Shown here: positions 25,040 to 33,141 of the stretch, in pieces
Position numbering within the stretch: the first letter of the stretch is position 1
Layout: each line of letters opens with the position of its first letter
From: an uncultured Mycolicibacterium sp.
Lineage (GTDB): Bacteria; Actinomycetota; Actinomycetes; Mycobacteriales; Mycobacteriaceae
DNA: 46,575 nt
Assembly: GCA_945957405.1 (NCBI GenBank)
Contig: CAMFLL010000010.1
Location: 1 to 46,575, forward strand
Direction: 5' to 3'
Translations under genes and position numbers: made by a program
The notes under the pieces: generated by a model
The model's input: the letters and a program-made list of their open reading frames with translations, nothing else
The model's database searches: none
What the model was told of the DNA's origin: nothing

Positions 25040-26113
25040 ATGTACACCTACGACATCGATCCGCAGGCCATGTTCGACGACCGGACACACCAGTTCGCCG
25101 CCTTTGGCCTCCCGATCGCCGACATCGAGGCCGTGCGGGCCAGAGTCACCGACATGTGGGCCGACGCGCCCGGCGGCTGGTCCTACGAATGGTCACGGCT
25201 CGCCGAGCGGTACGCCGCCGACGGCGATCACGGCCGGGCAGCGTACGCCTACGGCTGCGCCCACTTCCCGTGCCTCAACACCGATGGACGCATCCGTGCC
25301 GAGGCGGATCAACTCGGTCAGTACGAGTTGGCGGCCAAGGATTTCCCGGTGGCCTTCGAACGGCAGATCATCTCGGTACCCTATGCCGGCGGCACCATCG
25401 AACTGCCGATCCACCTCTACTCCGTCGACGGTGACTACGCCGCGCGGCCGGTGCTGGTGGCCCATGGCGGGGTCGACACCTTCAAGATGGACTCCAACCC
25501 GCTCTACCTCGCCTTCACCCAGGGCGCTGGTGTGACCACCCTCGCGATCGACATGCCGGGCACAGGTGAGACACCCTGCCCGCTGGACCCCAGCAGTGAC
25601 GAGGTGATCGCCGGTGTCGTCGAATACGCGCGCAGTATCGGCGACGGGCGGGTGGCGCACTTCGGAATGTCGTTCGGCGGCAACTTCTCTGCGATGTCGG
25701 CACTGACCGGTCTGGTCGACGCCGCTGTGAACCTCGGGGGTCCGATGGTCGCGGCGTTCACCGCCGAGCACGGCGCCGAGCTACCGTTCGGGATGCGCGA
25801 CATCGTCGGCAACGCCATGCATTTCGACCGCCAGCCCACGCTCGACCAGCTGGTCGACGGCTTGGGCCGGCTGTCGCGGGCTGACCTGCTGAGCCGCCCG
25901 TCGAATTCACCGCTGCTGGTGATCAACGGCGCCGACGACTATTTCATCCCGCAGTCCGACACCCTGGTTTTCGAGGGCCGCCCGGACACCGAAGTCCACC
26001 TGCTGGACGGCACCGGGCACTGTGCCGTGTCGCGGATCGCCGAGGTCATCCCGATGATCAACACCTGGCTGCGAGCCCAATTCGCAACCTCAACAAAGGA
26101 AGTCACGTCATGA
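25040..26113 (+). CDS. Alpha/beta hydrolase, FrsA/DHPON-hydrolase-like
   Basis: 357 aa. The first ~100 residues form an all-helical cap region (IEAVRARVTDMWADAPGGW, W..LAERYAADGD), seen in FrsA-like hydrolases including C-C bond hydrolases of nicotine breakdown. The core follows, with oxyanion loop AHGG (141-144), nucleophile Ser211 in GMSFGG, Asp299/Asp300 in NGADDYF and His327 in GTGHCA. A carboxylic ester, lactone or C-C bond hydrolase are all possible; the operon context with a flavin monooxygenase favours cleavage of a ring-opened or lactone intermediate. It starts 9 bp after the monooxygenase stop with GGAGG in the gap. Confidence 0.9.
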   Translation: MYTYDIDPQAMFDDRTHQFAAFGLPIADIEAVRARVTDMWADAPGGWSYEWSRLAERYAADGDHGRAAYAYGCAHFPCLNTDGRIRAEADQLGQYELAAKDFPVAFERQIISVPYAGGTIELPIHLYSVDGDYAARPVLVAHGGVDTFKMDSNPLYLAFTQGAGVTTLAIDMPGTGETPCPLDPSSDEVIAGVVEYARSIGDGRVAHFGMSFGGNFSAMSALTGLVDAAVNLGGPMVAAFTAEHGAELPFGMRDIVGNAMHFDRQPTLDQLVDGLGRLSRADLLSRPSNSPLLVINGADDYFIPQSDTLVFEGRPDTEVHLLDGTGHCAVSRIAEVIPMINTWLRAQFATSTKEVTS

Positions 26114-26883
26114 GTGCACCGAAGTTGGCCGGTAAGCGCGCGCTTGTCACCGGCGGAAGCCGCGGTATCGGCGCGTCGATCGTGCGCAGGCTGGCGGCCG
26201 ACGGCGCCGCCGTGGCGGTCAACTATGTTGCCGACGAACGTTCCGCAACACAGTTGGTTGACGAACTGACCGCCGCCGGCGCCCGTGCCGTCGCGGTGCA
26301 GGCCGATGTCAGCGACTCCGCACAGACCCACCGGCTCGTCGACCGGGTGGTCGAGGAGTTCGGTGGCCTGGATCTGCTGGCCAGCAATGCCGGCGTGGAG
26401 CACTTCGGCCCGCTGGCGTCCATCACCCCGGCCGATTTCGAACGCGTTTTCACCATCAACGTGGGCGGACAACTGTTCGCCGCGCAGGCTGCGGCGGCCG
26501 CGATGGGTGACGGCGGCCGGATCGTGCTGACCTCGTCCGTCAGTGCGCGCGTCGCCGTCCACCGGCATACGTTGTATGCGGCCAGCAAGGCCGCCGTGTC
26601 GGCGATGGTCCTCAATCTTGCGCCCGAATTGGCCGAACGGGGTATCGCGATCAACGCCGTGGCGCCGGGTGGCACCGCGACCGATATGGCGACCACCCAC
26701 GCCGCCGCGTACATCCATCCCGCACTGGCCGCCGTGGGCGCCGAGGCCGCACTGGCGTCGATGAATGCCCTGGCCCGCCTCGCCGAGCCGACCGAGATCG
26801 CCGCCGTGGTGGCCTTTCTGCTCTCGCCCGACGCGTCCTACCTCACCGGCGCCACCATCGACGCGTCCGGCGGCTGGATCTGA
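26110..26883 (+). CDS. Short-chain dehydrogenase/reductase
   Basis: 257 aa, classical SDR. Cofactor motif TGGSRGIG (14-21), NAG (93-95), catalytic Ser in LTSSVSA (~142-144), Tyr156-x3-Lys160 (YAASK), and C-terminal YLTGATIDASGGW. The residue pattern after strand 2 (NYVADERS) suggests NADP(H) preference, as is common when an acidic residue is absent there. The ATG overlaps the hydrolase stop (ATGA). It probably interconverts a hydroxyl and a keto group of the compound handled by the two upstream enzymes. Confidence 0.93.
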   Translation: MSAPKLAGKRALVTGGSRGIGASIVRRLAADGAAVAVNYVADERSATQLVDELTAAGARAVAVQADVSDSAQTHRLVDRVVEEFGGLDLLASNAGVEHFGPLASITPADFERVFTINVGGQLFAAQAAAAAMGDGGRIVLTSSVSARVAVHRHTLYAASKAAVSAMVLNLAPELAERGIAINAVAPGGTATDMATTHAAAYIHPALAAVGAEAALASMNALARLAEPTEIAAVVAFLLSPDASYLTGATIDASGGWI

Positions 26884-26969
26884 TCTTCGTGGATCCCCTG
26901 CCGCGATGAGTCTGCCCGCGCCGAGAGGTCTACCTTTCGACCGAGACAATCAACTCATCGGGAGTGAGC

Positions 26970-27602
26970 ATGGGCGCCATCAACATCGAGCTGTTCGCAA
27001 CTCTGGACTTCGTCGGGCAGGCACCCGGCGGCCCCGAGGAGGACCCCGACGGGTTCCCGTTCGGCGGCTGGCAGGCACCCCTGATAGACGACGTGACCGG
27101 GGCGCAGGTCGGCGCCGCATATGAGGGCACCGATGCGTTACTGCTCGGCCGGCGCACGTATGACATCTTCGCGGCGTACTGGCCGCACCAGAAGGGTGGC
27201 GAGGACGGCGCCATCGCGACGCTCTTCAACAGCATCCCGAAGTACGTGGCTTCGCGCGGTACGCCGGACCTGACGTGGGCCGGGTCAACGCACGTCGGCC
27301 CCGATCTGCCCGCGGCGGTGCGCGAGATCCGGGACCGGCACGAGAACGTCAAAGTCGTCGGCAGCCTGAACTTCGTGCAGACCCTGCTGCGGGAGAAGCT
27401 TTTCGACCGTCTCGACCTCTGGGTGCACCCCATCATGCTCGGCGTCGGCAAGAAGGTGTTCTCAGACGGTGCGGTTCCGACCAATCTGACCCTCCTCGAG
27501 GCACCGGCGACCAGCCCGAAGGGCACCGTGTACCTGCGCTATGGGCTCGCCGACGGCACGCCGGGGACCGGCGATATGAGCGCGCCCGATCGCGGGGTCT
27601 AA
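26970..27602 (+). CDS. RibD C-terminal / dihydrofolate-reductase-like family protein
   Basis: 210 aa. It has the RibD_C pattern: INIELFATLDFVGQAPGG at the N-terminus, LLGRRTYDIFAAYWP, and NVKVVGSLNFVQTLLRE followed by LDLWVHPIMLGVGKKVF. The family binds NADPH in a DHFR-like fold; most stand-alone members have no known substrate and are not in riboflavin synthesis. GGAG (26961-26964) 5 nt before ATG 26970 supports this start over GTG 26964. It is 86 bp after the SDR gene, so it may or may not be part of that operon. Its stop codon overlaps the stop of the convergent phospholipase D gene. Confidence 0.9.
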   Translation: MGAINIELFATLDFVGQAPGGPEEDPDGFPFGGWQAPLIDDVTGAQVGAAYEGTDALLLGRRTYDIFAAYWPHQKGGEDGAIATLFNSIPKYVASRGTPDLTWAGSTHVGPDLPAAVREIRDRHENVKVVGSLNFVQTLLREKLFDRLDLWVHPIMLGVGKKVFSDGAVPTNLTLLEAPATSPKGTVYLRYGLADGTPGTGDMSAPDRGV

Positions 27603-29056
27603 CGCAGGCCTTCGATGAGCCGCTGCAGGCTGCGGGTCAGCGACCGCGGAACACTGGCGGGATCCATGAAATCGTTCTCGGCCAGCGGACTGGCCTCGCC
27701 GGCGACCATGCTCTCGGTGAACTTCCGCAGCGACCGCCCCTCACCGCGCAGCGCGTCGACGGCCTGCAGGAATGACGTGCGTTCGATCCTGGCGTGCGTG
27801 AACTCGTCGGGCGGTACGCCGAGGTGCTCGGCCATCAGTTGATCCCGCACCGACACGACAATGCCGGGAACACCGCTGTCGGGTGAGTCGTCCGGCCCCG
27901 CCTCGATGGCGACATCGCATTCACTGTCGAAACCCATCGACCGGTTGTTGAGGTTGGAGGACCCGATGCGCAGCAGCCGGTCGTCCACGGCCAGCACCTT
28001 GGAGTGGACGTAGATCGGCGTGCCACCGTCGGCTGCCGGCCAGTAGACCCCGAGCCGGCCGTGTTCGTCTGCTGCCCAGAGCATTTCGAGCAGCAGATAG
28101 CGCGCACTGTCCATCGCCTGCTGCTCGAGCCGGCTCTCTGAACTGCGCGGCAGCACGATGACGATCTCGGGTCCTTCGGGCTCCCTCAGGCGGACGGCCA
28201 GCGCCTCGGCCACGTCTCTGGCCGCCAGGTACTGGTTCTCCAGATAAATGATGTGCCGCGCGGCGGCGATGGCCGCGAGGTTGAGTGCCTCGACTTCGCG
28301 GACCTCGGTGCGGCCGGCCAACGTCGGGAGGGTGCGCGCGACACCCACGTCGACGCCGCGCAGCGCCGGTTCGAGCGTGGTGGGCCAGACGGATTCGGCG
28401 TCCACCGGATCCAGGGTCTGCCCGGTCGCGGTCGTCCACCGGTAGTGCGCCAATTCGGCCAGCACACGGGCGGCCGCCCCGTCGACCGCGGCGGCCACCT
28501 CGTGTCGAGGGCCGTACGCGCGTCCGAGGGTCCGGCGCCTGCGGTCGTCGCCTTCGTGCGCGGAGGTGTCCCAGCGATCGAGCGTGAGGTCGATACCCCC
28601 GCAGAAGGCCATCACGTCATCGATGACCACGATCTTCTGGTGGTGCACGGCACCGGTGGGATGCGCACCGTCGATCGCGAAGTGCATGCGCTTGCTGGTG
28701 AGCCGGTTCACCCAGGACACCGGGGTGATCCCGTACCAGATCTCGTCGAAGGCGGGCAGCAGGCGCAGATTGGATTTGAGCACGTAGATCTCGAGGGCCG
28801 GCCGCTTCCAGAGCAGCCAGTACAGGAACGCACCCAGCTGATTGGGTCCGCTGAGATCTTTGTCACCGCGTTCGAACGTCATCCGCGCGTCGAAGTCCCA
28901 GCCGATCAGCGTGATTCGCTGCTGTGCGCCCAGCATGGCCGTCTTGACGTGGCGGAAGTAGTCCGCGCCGTCGATGATGTACGCGAACTGGTCGGCCCGC
29001 GCCGTTCGCCAGCAGGTGTCACCGGGGGTCAGCAAGTGGCCGTCCGGGCTCGGCAT
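27599..29056 (-). CDS. Phospholipase D superfamily protein (two HKD motifs)
   Basis: 485 aa with two HxK-x4-D motifs: H139-x-K141-x4-D146 (VHHQKIVVIDD) and H351-x-K353-x4-D358 (VHSKVLAVDD), each followed by the usual Gly/Ser-Asn segment (FCGGIDL, IGSSNLNNRSMG). This pair makes one active site using a phosphohistidine intermediate. No signal peptide or membrane segments are evident, unlike cardiolipin synthases, so a cytoplasmic or peripheral phospholipase/transphosphatidylase is likely. ATG 29056 is the start. The reading frame continues open upstream across the helicase gene on the other strand, but that is a GC-skew artefact. It is divergent from the helicase by 75 bp. Confidence 0.92.
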   Translation of the reverse strand: MPSPDGHLLTPGDTCWRTARADQFAYIIDGADYFRHVKTAMLGAQQRITLIGWDFDARMTFERGDKDLSGPNQLGAFLYWLLWKRPALEIYVLKSNLRLLPAFDEIWYGITPVSWVNRLTSKRMHFAIDGAHPTGAVHHQKIVVIDDVMAFCGGIDLTLDRWDTSAHEGDDRRRRTLGRAYGPRHEVAAAVDGAAARVLAELAHYRWTTATGQTLDPVDAESVWPTTLEPALRGVDVGVARTLPTLAGRTEVREVEALNLAAIAAARHIIYLENQYLAARDVAEALAVRLREPEGPEIVIVLPRSSESRLEQQAMDSARYLLLEMLWAADEHGRLGVYWPAADGGTPIYVHSKVLAVDDRLLRIGSSNLNNRSMGFDSECDVAIEAGPDDSPDSGVPGIVVSVRDQLMAEHLGVPPDEFTHARIERTSFLQAVDALRGEGRSLRKFTESMVAGEASPLAENDFMDPASVPRSLTRSLQRLIEGLR

Positions 29057-29131
29057 AGCGCTGTGTCTACCACACCGCACCGCCGTGCGACGCGGCCGAA
29101 CGCGGGCGCCGAACCGGCGTGAGGCAGGCTG

Positions 29132-31678
29132 ATGCACACGATGGCAAGCACCCCACTTCTGGAAGACCCCGGCGATCTGTCGGCCTTGCGCGCCCGTGGC
29201 GCCGACGCCGATGAGCTCTTCGCCTCGTTCGCCGCGTGGGCCGAGGCCAACGGGACCCCGCTGTACCCGGCCCAGGAGGAGGCGCTGATCGAACTGGTCA
29301 GCGGCGCGAACGTGGTATTGGCGACACCGACCGGATCGGGTAAGTCGCTGGTGGCCACCGGCGCGCAGTACGCCGCCCTGGTGGCCGACCGGCGCAGCTA
29401 CTACACCGCCCCGATCAAGGCGTTGGTGAGCGAGAAGTTCTTCGCGCTGTGCGACGTGTTCGGCGCCGCCAACGTCGGCATGCTGACCGGCGATGCGGCC
29501 GTCAACTCGGAGGCGCCGATCATCGCGTGCACCGCAGAGGTGCTGGCCAACATCGCGTTGCGGGAAGGTGCTGGCGCCGATATCGGCCTGGTGGTGATGG
29601 ACGAGTTCCATTTCTACGGCGACCCGGAGCGTGGCTGGGCCTGGCAGGTACCCCTGCTGGAATTGCCAGGCGCGCAGTTCCTGCTGATGTCGGCCACGCT
29701 CGGTGACGTCACGAACCTGCGTGCGGACCTGACCAGGCGCACCGGTCGCCCGACGGCGCTGGTCGCCAGTGCCGAGCGTCCGGTGCCGCTGTTCTATTCG
29801 TATGCGACCACACCGATGCACGAGACCATCGCCGACCTGCTGGAAACCCGGCAGGCACCGATCTACGTCGTGCACTTCACCCAGGCCTCGGCGCTGGAGC
29901 GCGCGCAGGCGTTGATGAGCGTGAACGTCAGCACCAAGGACGAGAAGGCGGCGATCGCCGAGTTGATCGGCGCGTTCCGCTTCTCGACGGCGTTCGGGGC
30001 CACGCTGTCCCGGCTGGTCCGGCACGGTATCGGCGTCCACCACGCCGGCATGCTGCCCAAGTACCGGCGGCTGGTCGAACAGCTGGCACAGGCCGGGCTG
30101 CTCAAGGTGATCTGCGGTACCGACACCCTGGGCGTTGGCATCAATGTGCCGATCCGCACCGTCGTGTTCTCCGCGCTGTCGAAGTACGACGGCACCCGGA
30201 CCCGTTTGCTCAACGCCCGCGAGTTCCATCAGATCGCCGGGCGGGCCGGGCGGGCCGGCTACGACACCGCCGGCACCGTCGTCGTCCAGGCGCCCGATCA
30301 CGAGGTGGAAAATCTCAAGCAGTTCGCCAAGGTCGCCGACGACAAGAAGAAGCGCCGAAAGCTGGTGCGCCGCAAGGCACCTGAGGGCATGGTGCCGTGG
30401 AGTGAGTCGACCATGACCCGGCTGGTCGAGGCCGCTCCCGAGCAGCTGACCAGCAACATGCGGGTGTCGACGGCGATGATCCTCGATGTCGTTGCGCGCC
30501 CAGGTGATCCGTTCGAGGCGATGCGCCGGCTGCTCACCGACAACCACGAACCGCGCAAACGGCAGCTCCAGCACATCCGCGAGGCGGTCGGCATCGCCAG
30601 ATCACTGTTGCAGGCCGGCGTCGTGGAGCGGCTGCCCGTACCGGAAGCCGATGGGCGCCGGTACCGGCTGATGGTCGACCTGCCGCCGGATTTTGCACTC
30701 TACCAACCGCTTTCGACATTCGCCCTGGCCGCGATCGACGTGCTGGACCGCGCATCGGAAAGCTTTGCCCTCGACGTGGTCTCGGTGATCGAGGCGACCC
30801 TGGAGGATCCCCGCCAGATCCTGTCCGCCCAGCTGAACAAGGCCAGGGGGCAAGCCGTGGCCCAGATGAAGGCCGACGGTATCGAATACGACGAACGCAT
30901 CGAACTGCTCGACGACGTCACCTATCCCAAACCGCTCGAAGAGCTGCTCGGCCATGTCTTCGAGGTGTACCTGCAGAGCAATCCCTGGGCCGCCGACTCG
31001 CCGCTGTCACCCAAATCGGTGGTCCGCGAGATGTGGGAACGCGCGATGACGTTCCGGGAGTTCGTCAGTGAGTACGGGCTGACCCGATCCGAGGGCGCCG
31101 TCCTGCGTTACCTCTCCGACTGTTTCAAGGCGTTGCGCTCGGGTGTCCCCGCGGCGGCCAGGACAGAAGATCTGACCGATATCGTCGAATGGCTCGGCGA
31201 GCTGGTGCGTCAGGTCGACTCGAGCCTGCTCGACGAGTGGGAGCAGCTGACCAGTCCCGACCAGCCGCTCGACGCCCCCGTGGCGGTGCCCGCGCGGCCC
31301 CGCCCGCTGACGGGTAATGAGCGCGCCTTCACCGCGATGGTGCGCAATGCGTTGTTCCGCCGGGTCGAACTGTTTGCGCGGGAACGCTGGACCGAGCTCG
31401 GTGAACTCGACGCCGCAGCGGGTTGGTCGGCAGATCGGTGGGCCGACGTCGGCGAGGCGTACTTCGCCGAACACGACGACGTGGGTACCGGTGCCGATGC
31501 GCGGGGTCCGGCGTTACTGGTGATCGACCGCAGGCCCGATGCCTGGTCAATCCGGCAGATCCTCGATGACCCCGCCGGCCACCATGACTGGGGTTTCGAA
31601 GTGGAAGTGGACCTGGCCGCCTCCGATGAGGAGGGCGCCGCCGTGATCAGGGTGGTCGACGCCGGGCGCCTGGACTGA
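29132..31678 (+). CDS. DEAD/DEAH-box (Ski2-like) helicase with DUF3516
   Basis: 848 aa. Helicase core motifs: Q-like YPAQEEAL, Walker A ATPTGSGKS (64-72), PIKALVSEK (Ia), Walker B DEFH (157-160), SAT (LMSATLGD), TDTLGVGINVP (motif V) and QIAGRAGRAGYD (motif VI). The C-terminal half (from about residue 430) matches the actinobacterial DUF3516 module, including VDLPPDFALYQPLSTF and a winged LSPKSVVREMWERAMTFREF stretch. Related Ski2-like helicases act on RNA or repair DNA; the role of this subgroup is not established. GAGG 7 nt before ATG 29132 supports the start; a second ATG is at 29141. Confidence 0.93.
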   Translation: MHTMASTPLLEDPGDLSALRARGADADELFASFAAWAEANGTPLYPAQEEALIELVSGANVVLATPTGSGKSLVATGAQYAALVADRRSYYTAPIKALVSEKFFALCDVFGAANVGMLTGDAAVNSEAPIIACTAEVLANIALREGAGADIGLVVMDEFHFYGDPERGWAWQVPLLELPGAQFLLMSATLGDVTNLRADLTRRTGRPTALVASAERPVPLFYSYATTPMHETIADLLETRQAPIYVVHFTQASALERAQALMSVNVSTKDEKAAIAELIGAFRFSTAFGATLSRLVRHGIGVHHAGMLPKYRRLVEQLAQAGLLKVICGTDTLGVGINVPIRTVVFSALSKYDGTRTRLLNAREFHQIAGRAGRAGYDTAGTVVVQAPDHEVENLKQFAKVADDKKKRRKLVRRKAPEGMVPWSESTMTRLVEAAPEQLTSNMRVSTAMILDVVARPGDPFEAMRRLLTDNHEPRKRQLQHIREAVGIARSLLQAGVVERLPVPEADGRRYRLMVDLPPDFALYQPLSTFALAAIDVLDRASESFALDVVSVIEATLEDPRQILSAQLNKARGQAVAQMKADGIEYDERIELLDDVTYPKPLEELLGHVFEVYLQSNPWAADSPLSPKSVVREMWERAMTFREFVSEYGLTRSEGAVLRYLSDCFKALRSGVPAAARTEDLTDIVEWLGELVRQVDSSLLDEWEQLTSPDQPLDAPVAVPARPRPLTGNERAFTAMVRNALFRRVELFARERWTELGELDAAAGWSADRWADVGEAYFAEHDDVGTGADARGPALLVIDRRPDAWSIRQILDDPAGHHDWGFEVEVDLAASDEEGAAVIRVVDAGRLD

Positions 31679-31689
31679 CACCCGGCGGC

Positions 31690-32136
31690 TCAGCCGCCGA
31701 CCTTGCGGACGTATGCGTCGTCGGGTCCGAGCGCGCGGCCGTCCGAGTCCAGCAGGGCGAGCCGCGCGACGGGGTGATCGGTGCTCTTCATGCGCAACTC
31801 CGAATGCTTCTCACCGTCCTCGAACAGGTTGTCCTCGCCCCACTGGCGAAGAGCGACAAGGGCACAGAAGAGCTGCCGGCCGCGGTCGGTGAGCACGTAT
31901 TCGCTGTACGCACTCCCGTCGGAGGCGGACCGGACTGCCAGAACTCCGCGCGATGTGAGGGCCTGTAGCCGATTGGACAGGATGTTCTTCGCCACGCCGA
32001 GGTTGCGCTGGAGCTCTCCGAACCGGTGGATGCCGTCGAACACGTCCCGGATGATCAGCAGCGACCACCGATCGCCGATGACGCCAACGGTGCGGGCCAC
32101 GGGACACTCCTCGCCCCCGAAGTCGCGTGAGGCCAT
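31690..32136 (-). CDS. HxlR-family transcriptional regulator
   Basis: 148 aa. The family signature is clear: ECPVARTVGVIGDRWSLLII, then GIHRFGELQRNLGVAKNILS and the wing YVLTDRGRQLFCALVALRQW. The Cys before Pro-Val in HxlR proteins can be a redox or ligand sensor. A ~30-residue C-terminal extension (RMKSTDHPVARLALLDSDGR) is common in the longer members. ATG 32136 is preceded by AAAGGGTGG; an upstream in-frame ATG at 32166 lacks a ribosome-binding site. A good promoter (TTGGAC-N16-TAGAAT, minus strand) lies upstream. It is divergent from the nitrilase operon and is its likely regulator. Confidence 0.92.
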   Translation of the reverse strand: MASRDFGGEECPVARTVGVIGDRWSLLIIRDVFDGIHRFGELQRNLGVAKNILSNRLQALTSRGVLAVRSASDGSAYSEYVLTDRGRQLFCALVALRQWGEDNLFEDGEKHSELRMKSTDHPVARLALLDSDGRALGPDDAYVRKVGG

Positions 32137-32166
32137 ATCGGCACCACCCTTTCGACGATCATCCAC

Positions 32167-32231
32167 AATCTGGTTGCAATTCTAGACCACTTCGCTTAAC
32201 GTCCAAATCGGTTTCATTTCGAAACCAGATT
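32167..32231. promoter_or_regulatory. Overlapping divergent promoters and inverted repeats between hxlR-like and nitrilase genes
   Basis: Minus strand: TTGGAC (32201-32206), 16 bp, TAGAAT (32179-32184) for the regulator. Plus strand: TTGCAA (32174-32179), 17 bp, TAACGT (32197-32202) for the nitrilase. The two core promoters overlap face to face. GGTTTC-ATTTC-GAAACC (32210-32226) is a perfect inverted repeat at the predicted start of the nitrilase transcript. A longer-range 9-bp pair AATCTGGTT (32167-32175) / AACCAGATT (32223-32231) brackets the whole region. Confidence 0.6.
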
Positions 32232-32250
32232 CGCTTCCGAGGAGGACGAC

Positions 32251-33141
32251 ATGACAGACACCCGGGTCAGCCCAGTGAAGGTCGCCGTGGTGCAGTTCGA
32301 GCCCAGGGTGGGCGTCGAGAACCTGCAGCGTAATCTCGATGCCGTCGAGCAACGCATCGGGCAGGCCGCAGACAGCGGGGCCGGTCTGATCGTCCTGCCC
32401 GAGTTGGCCAGCACCGGCTATGTGTTCAACACCCGTGAAGAGGCGTTCGCCCATTCGGAGTCGATTCAGGACGGCGCGACAACCCGGCTGCTGACGCGAC
32501 TGGCACGCGAGCGCGATCTCTACCTCGTCGCCTGCATCGTCGAGCGTGACGGTGACCGGTTGTTCGACACGGCGCTGCTCGTCGGGCCGGCCGGGTACAT
32601 CGGTCGCTACCGGAAGACCCATCTGTGGAATACCGAGAAGCTCTGGTTCACCCCGGGTGACGAGGGCTATCACGTGTTCGACACCCCGATCGGCAGGATC
32701 GGCCTCCTGGTCTGCTGGGACATCTGGTTCCCGGAGACCTCGCGCATCGTCGCGCAGATGGGCGCCGACATCATCTGCATCCCGACCGGGTGGGTGTGGA
32801 CGCCACCGCCGTTGTACGACGCCAGCGGGGTCTGCATGGCCGCACATCTGACCATCACCGCCGCCCACGTCAACAACGTGTTCATCGCGACGGCCGACCG
32901 CACCGGCGAGGAGCGCGGCGCCGGATTCATGGGCAACTCGCTGATCGCCGGCACGAACGGGTGGCCCATCGACCGCATCGCGGGACCTGACGAGGACACC
33001 ATCGTCTACGCCGACGTGGATCTGACGGCCGCGCGGACCGCGCCGATCTGGAACCAGTTGAACGACCTTCATCGGGACCGGCGGACCGATCTCTACGACC
33101 AGATGCTCGGCTACCGGGCCGCCGCCCCGCTGCCTCGGTGA
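32251..33141 (+). CDS. Nitrilase-superfamily C-N hydrolase
   Basis: 296 aa with the full Glu-Lys-Cys triad: E51 (VLPELAST), K122 (YRKTHLW) and C155 (LVCWDIWFPE). The length and single domain suit aliphatic amidase, N-carbamoyl hydrolase or true nitrilase branches; the sequence alone does not decide which. GAGGAGG 5 nt before ATG 32251 is a strong ribosome-binding site, the strongest in this operon. Its stop overlaps the GTG of the next gene (GTGA). With a downstream amidase and tautomerase it suggests stepwise release of nitrogen from a nitrile, amide or carbamoyl compound. Confidence 0.93.
   Translation: MTDTRVSPVKVAVVQFEPRVGVENLQRNLDAVEQRIGQAADSGAGLIVLPELASTGYVFNTREEAFAHSESIQDGATTRLLTRLARERDLYLVACIVERDGDRLFDTALLVGPAGYIGRYRKTHLWNTEKLWFTPGDEGYHVFDTPIGRIGLLVCWDIWFPETSRIVAQMGADIICIPTGWVWTPPPLYDASGVCMAAHLTITAAHVNNVFIATADRTGEERGAGFMGNSLIAGTNGWPIDRIAGPDEDTIVYADVDLTAARTAPIWNQLNDLHRDRRTDLYDQMLGYRAAAPLPR

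Noticed and set aside
27599..27602. Overlapping stop codons of the RibD-C reductase and PLD genes as a regulatory feature
   Set aside because: Tight convergent ends are common in this compact genome (also at 36088-36093) and need no special explanation.
27599..30574. A 991-codon minus-strand open frame spanning the phospholipase D gene and much of the helicase gene
   Set aside because: Only the part from 29056 downward has PLD motifs; the upstream part is antisense to the helicase, low-complexity Gly/Arg/His-rich, and a by-product of GC-rich codon bias.
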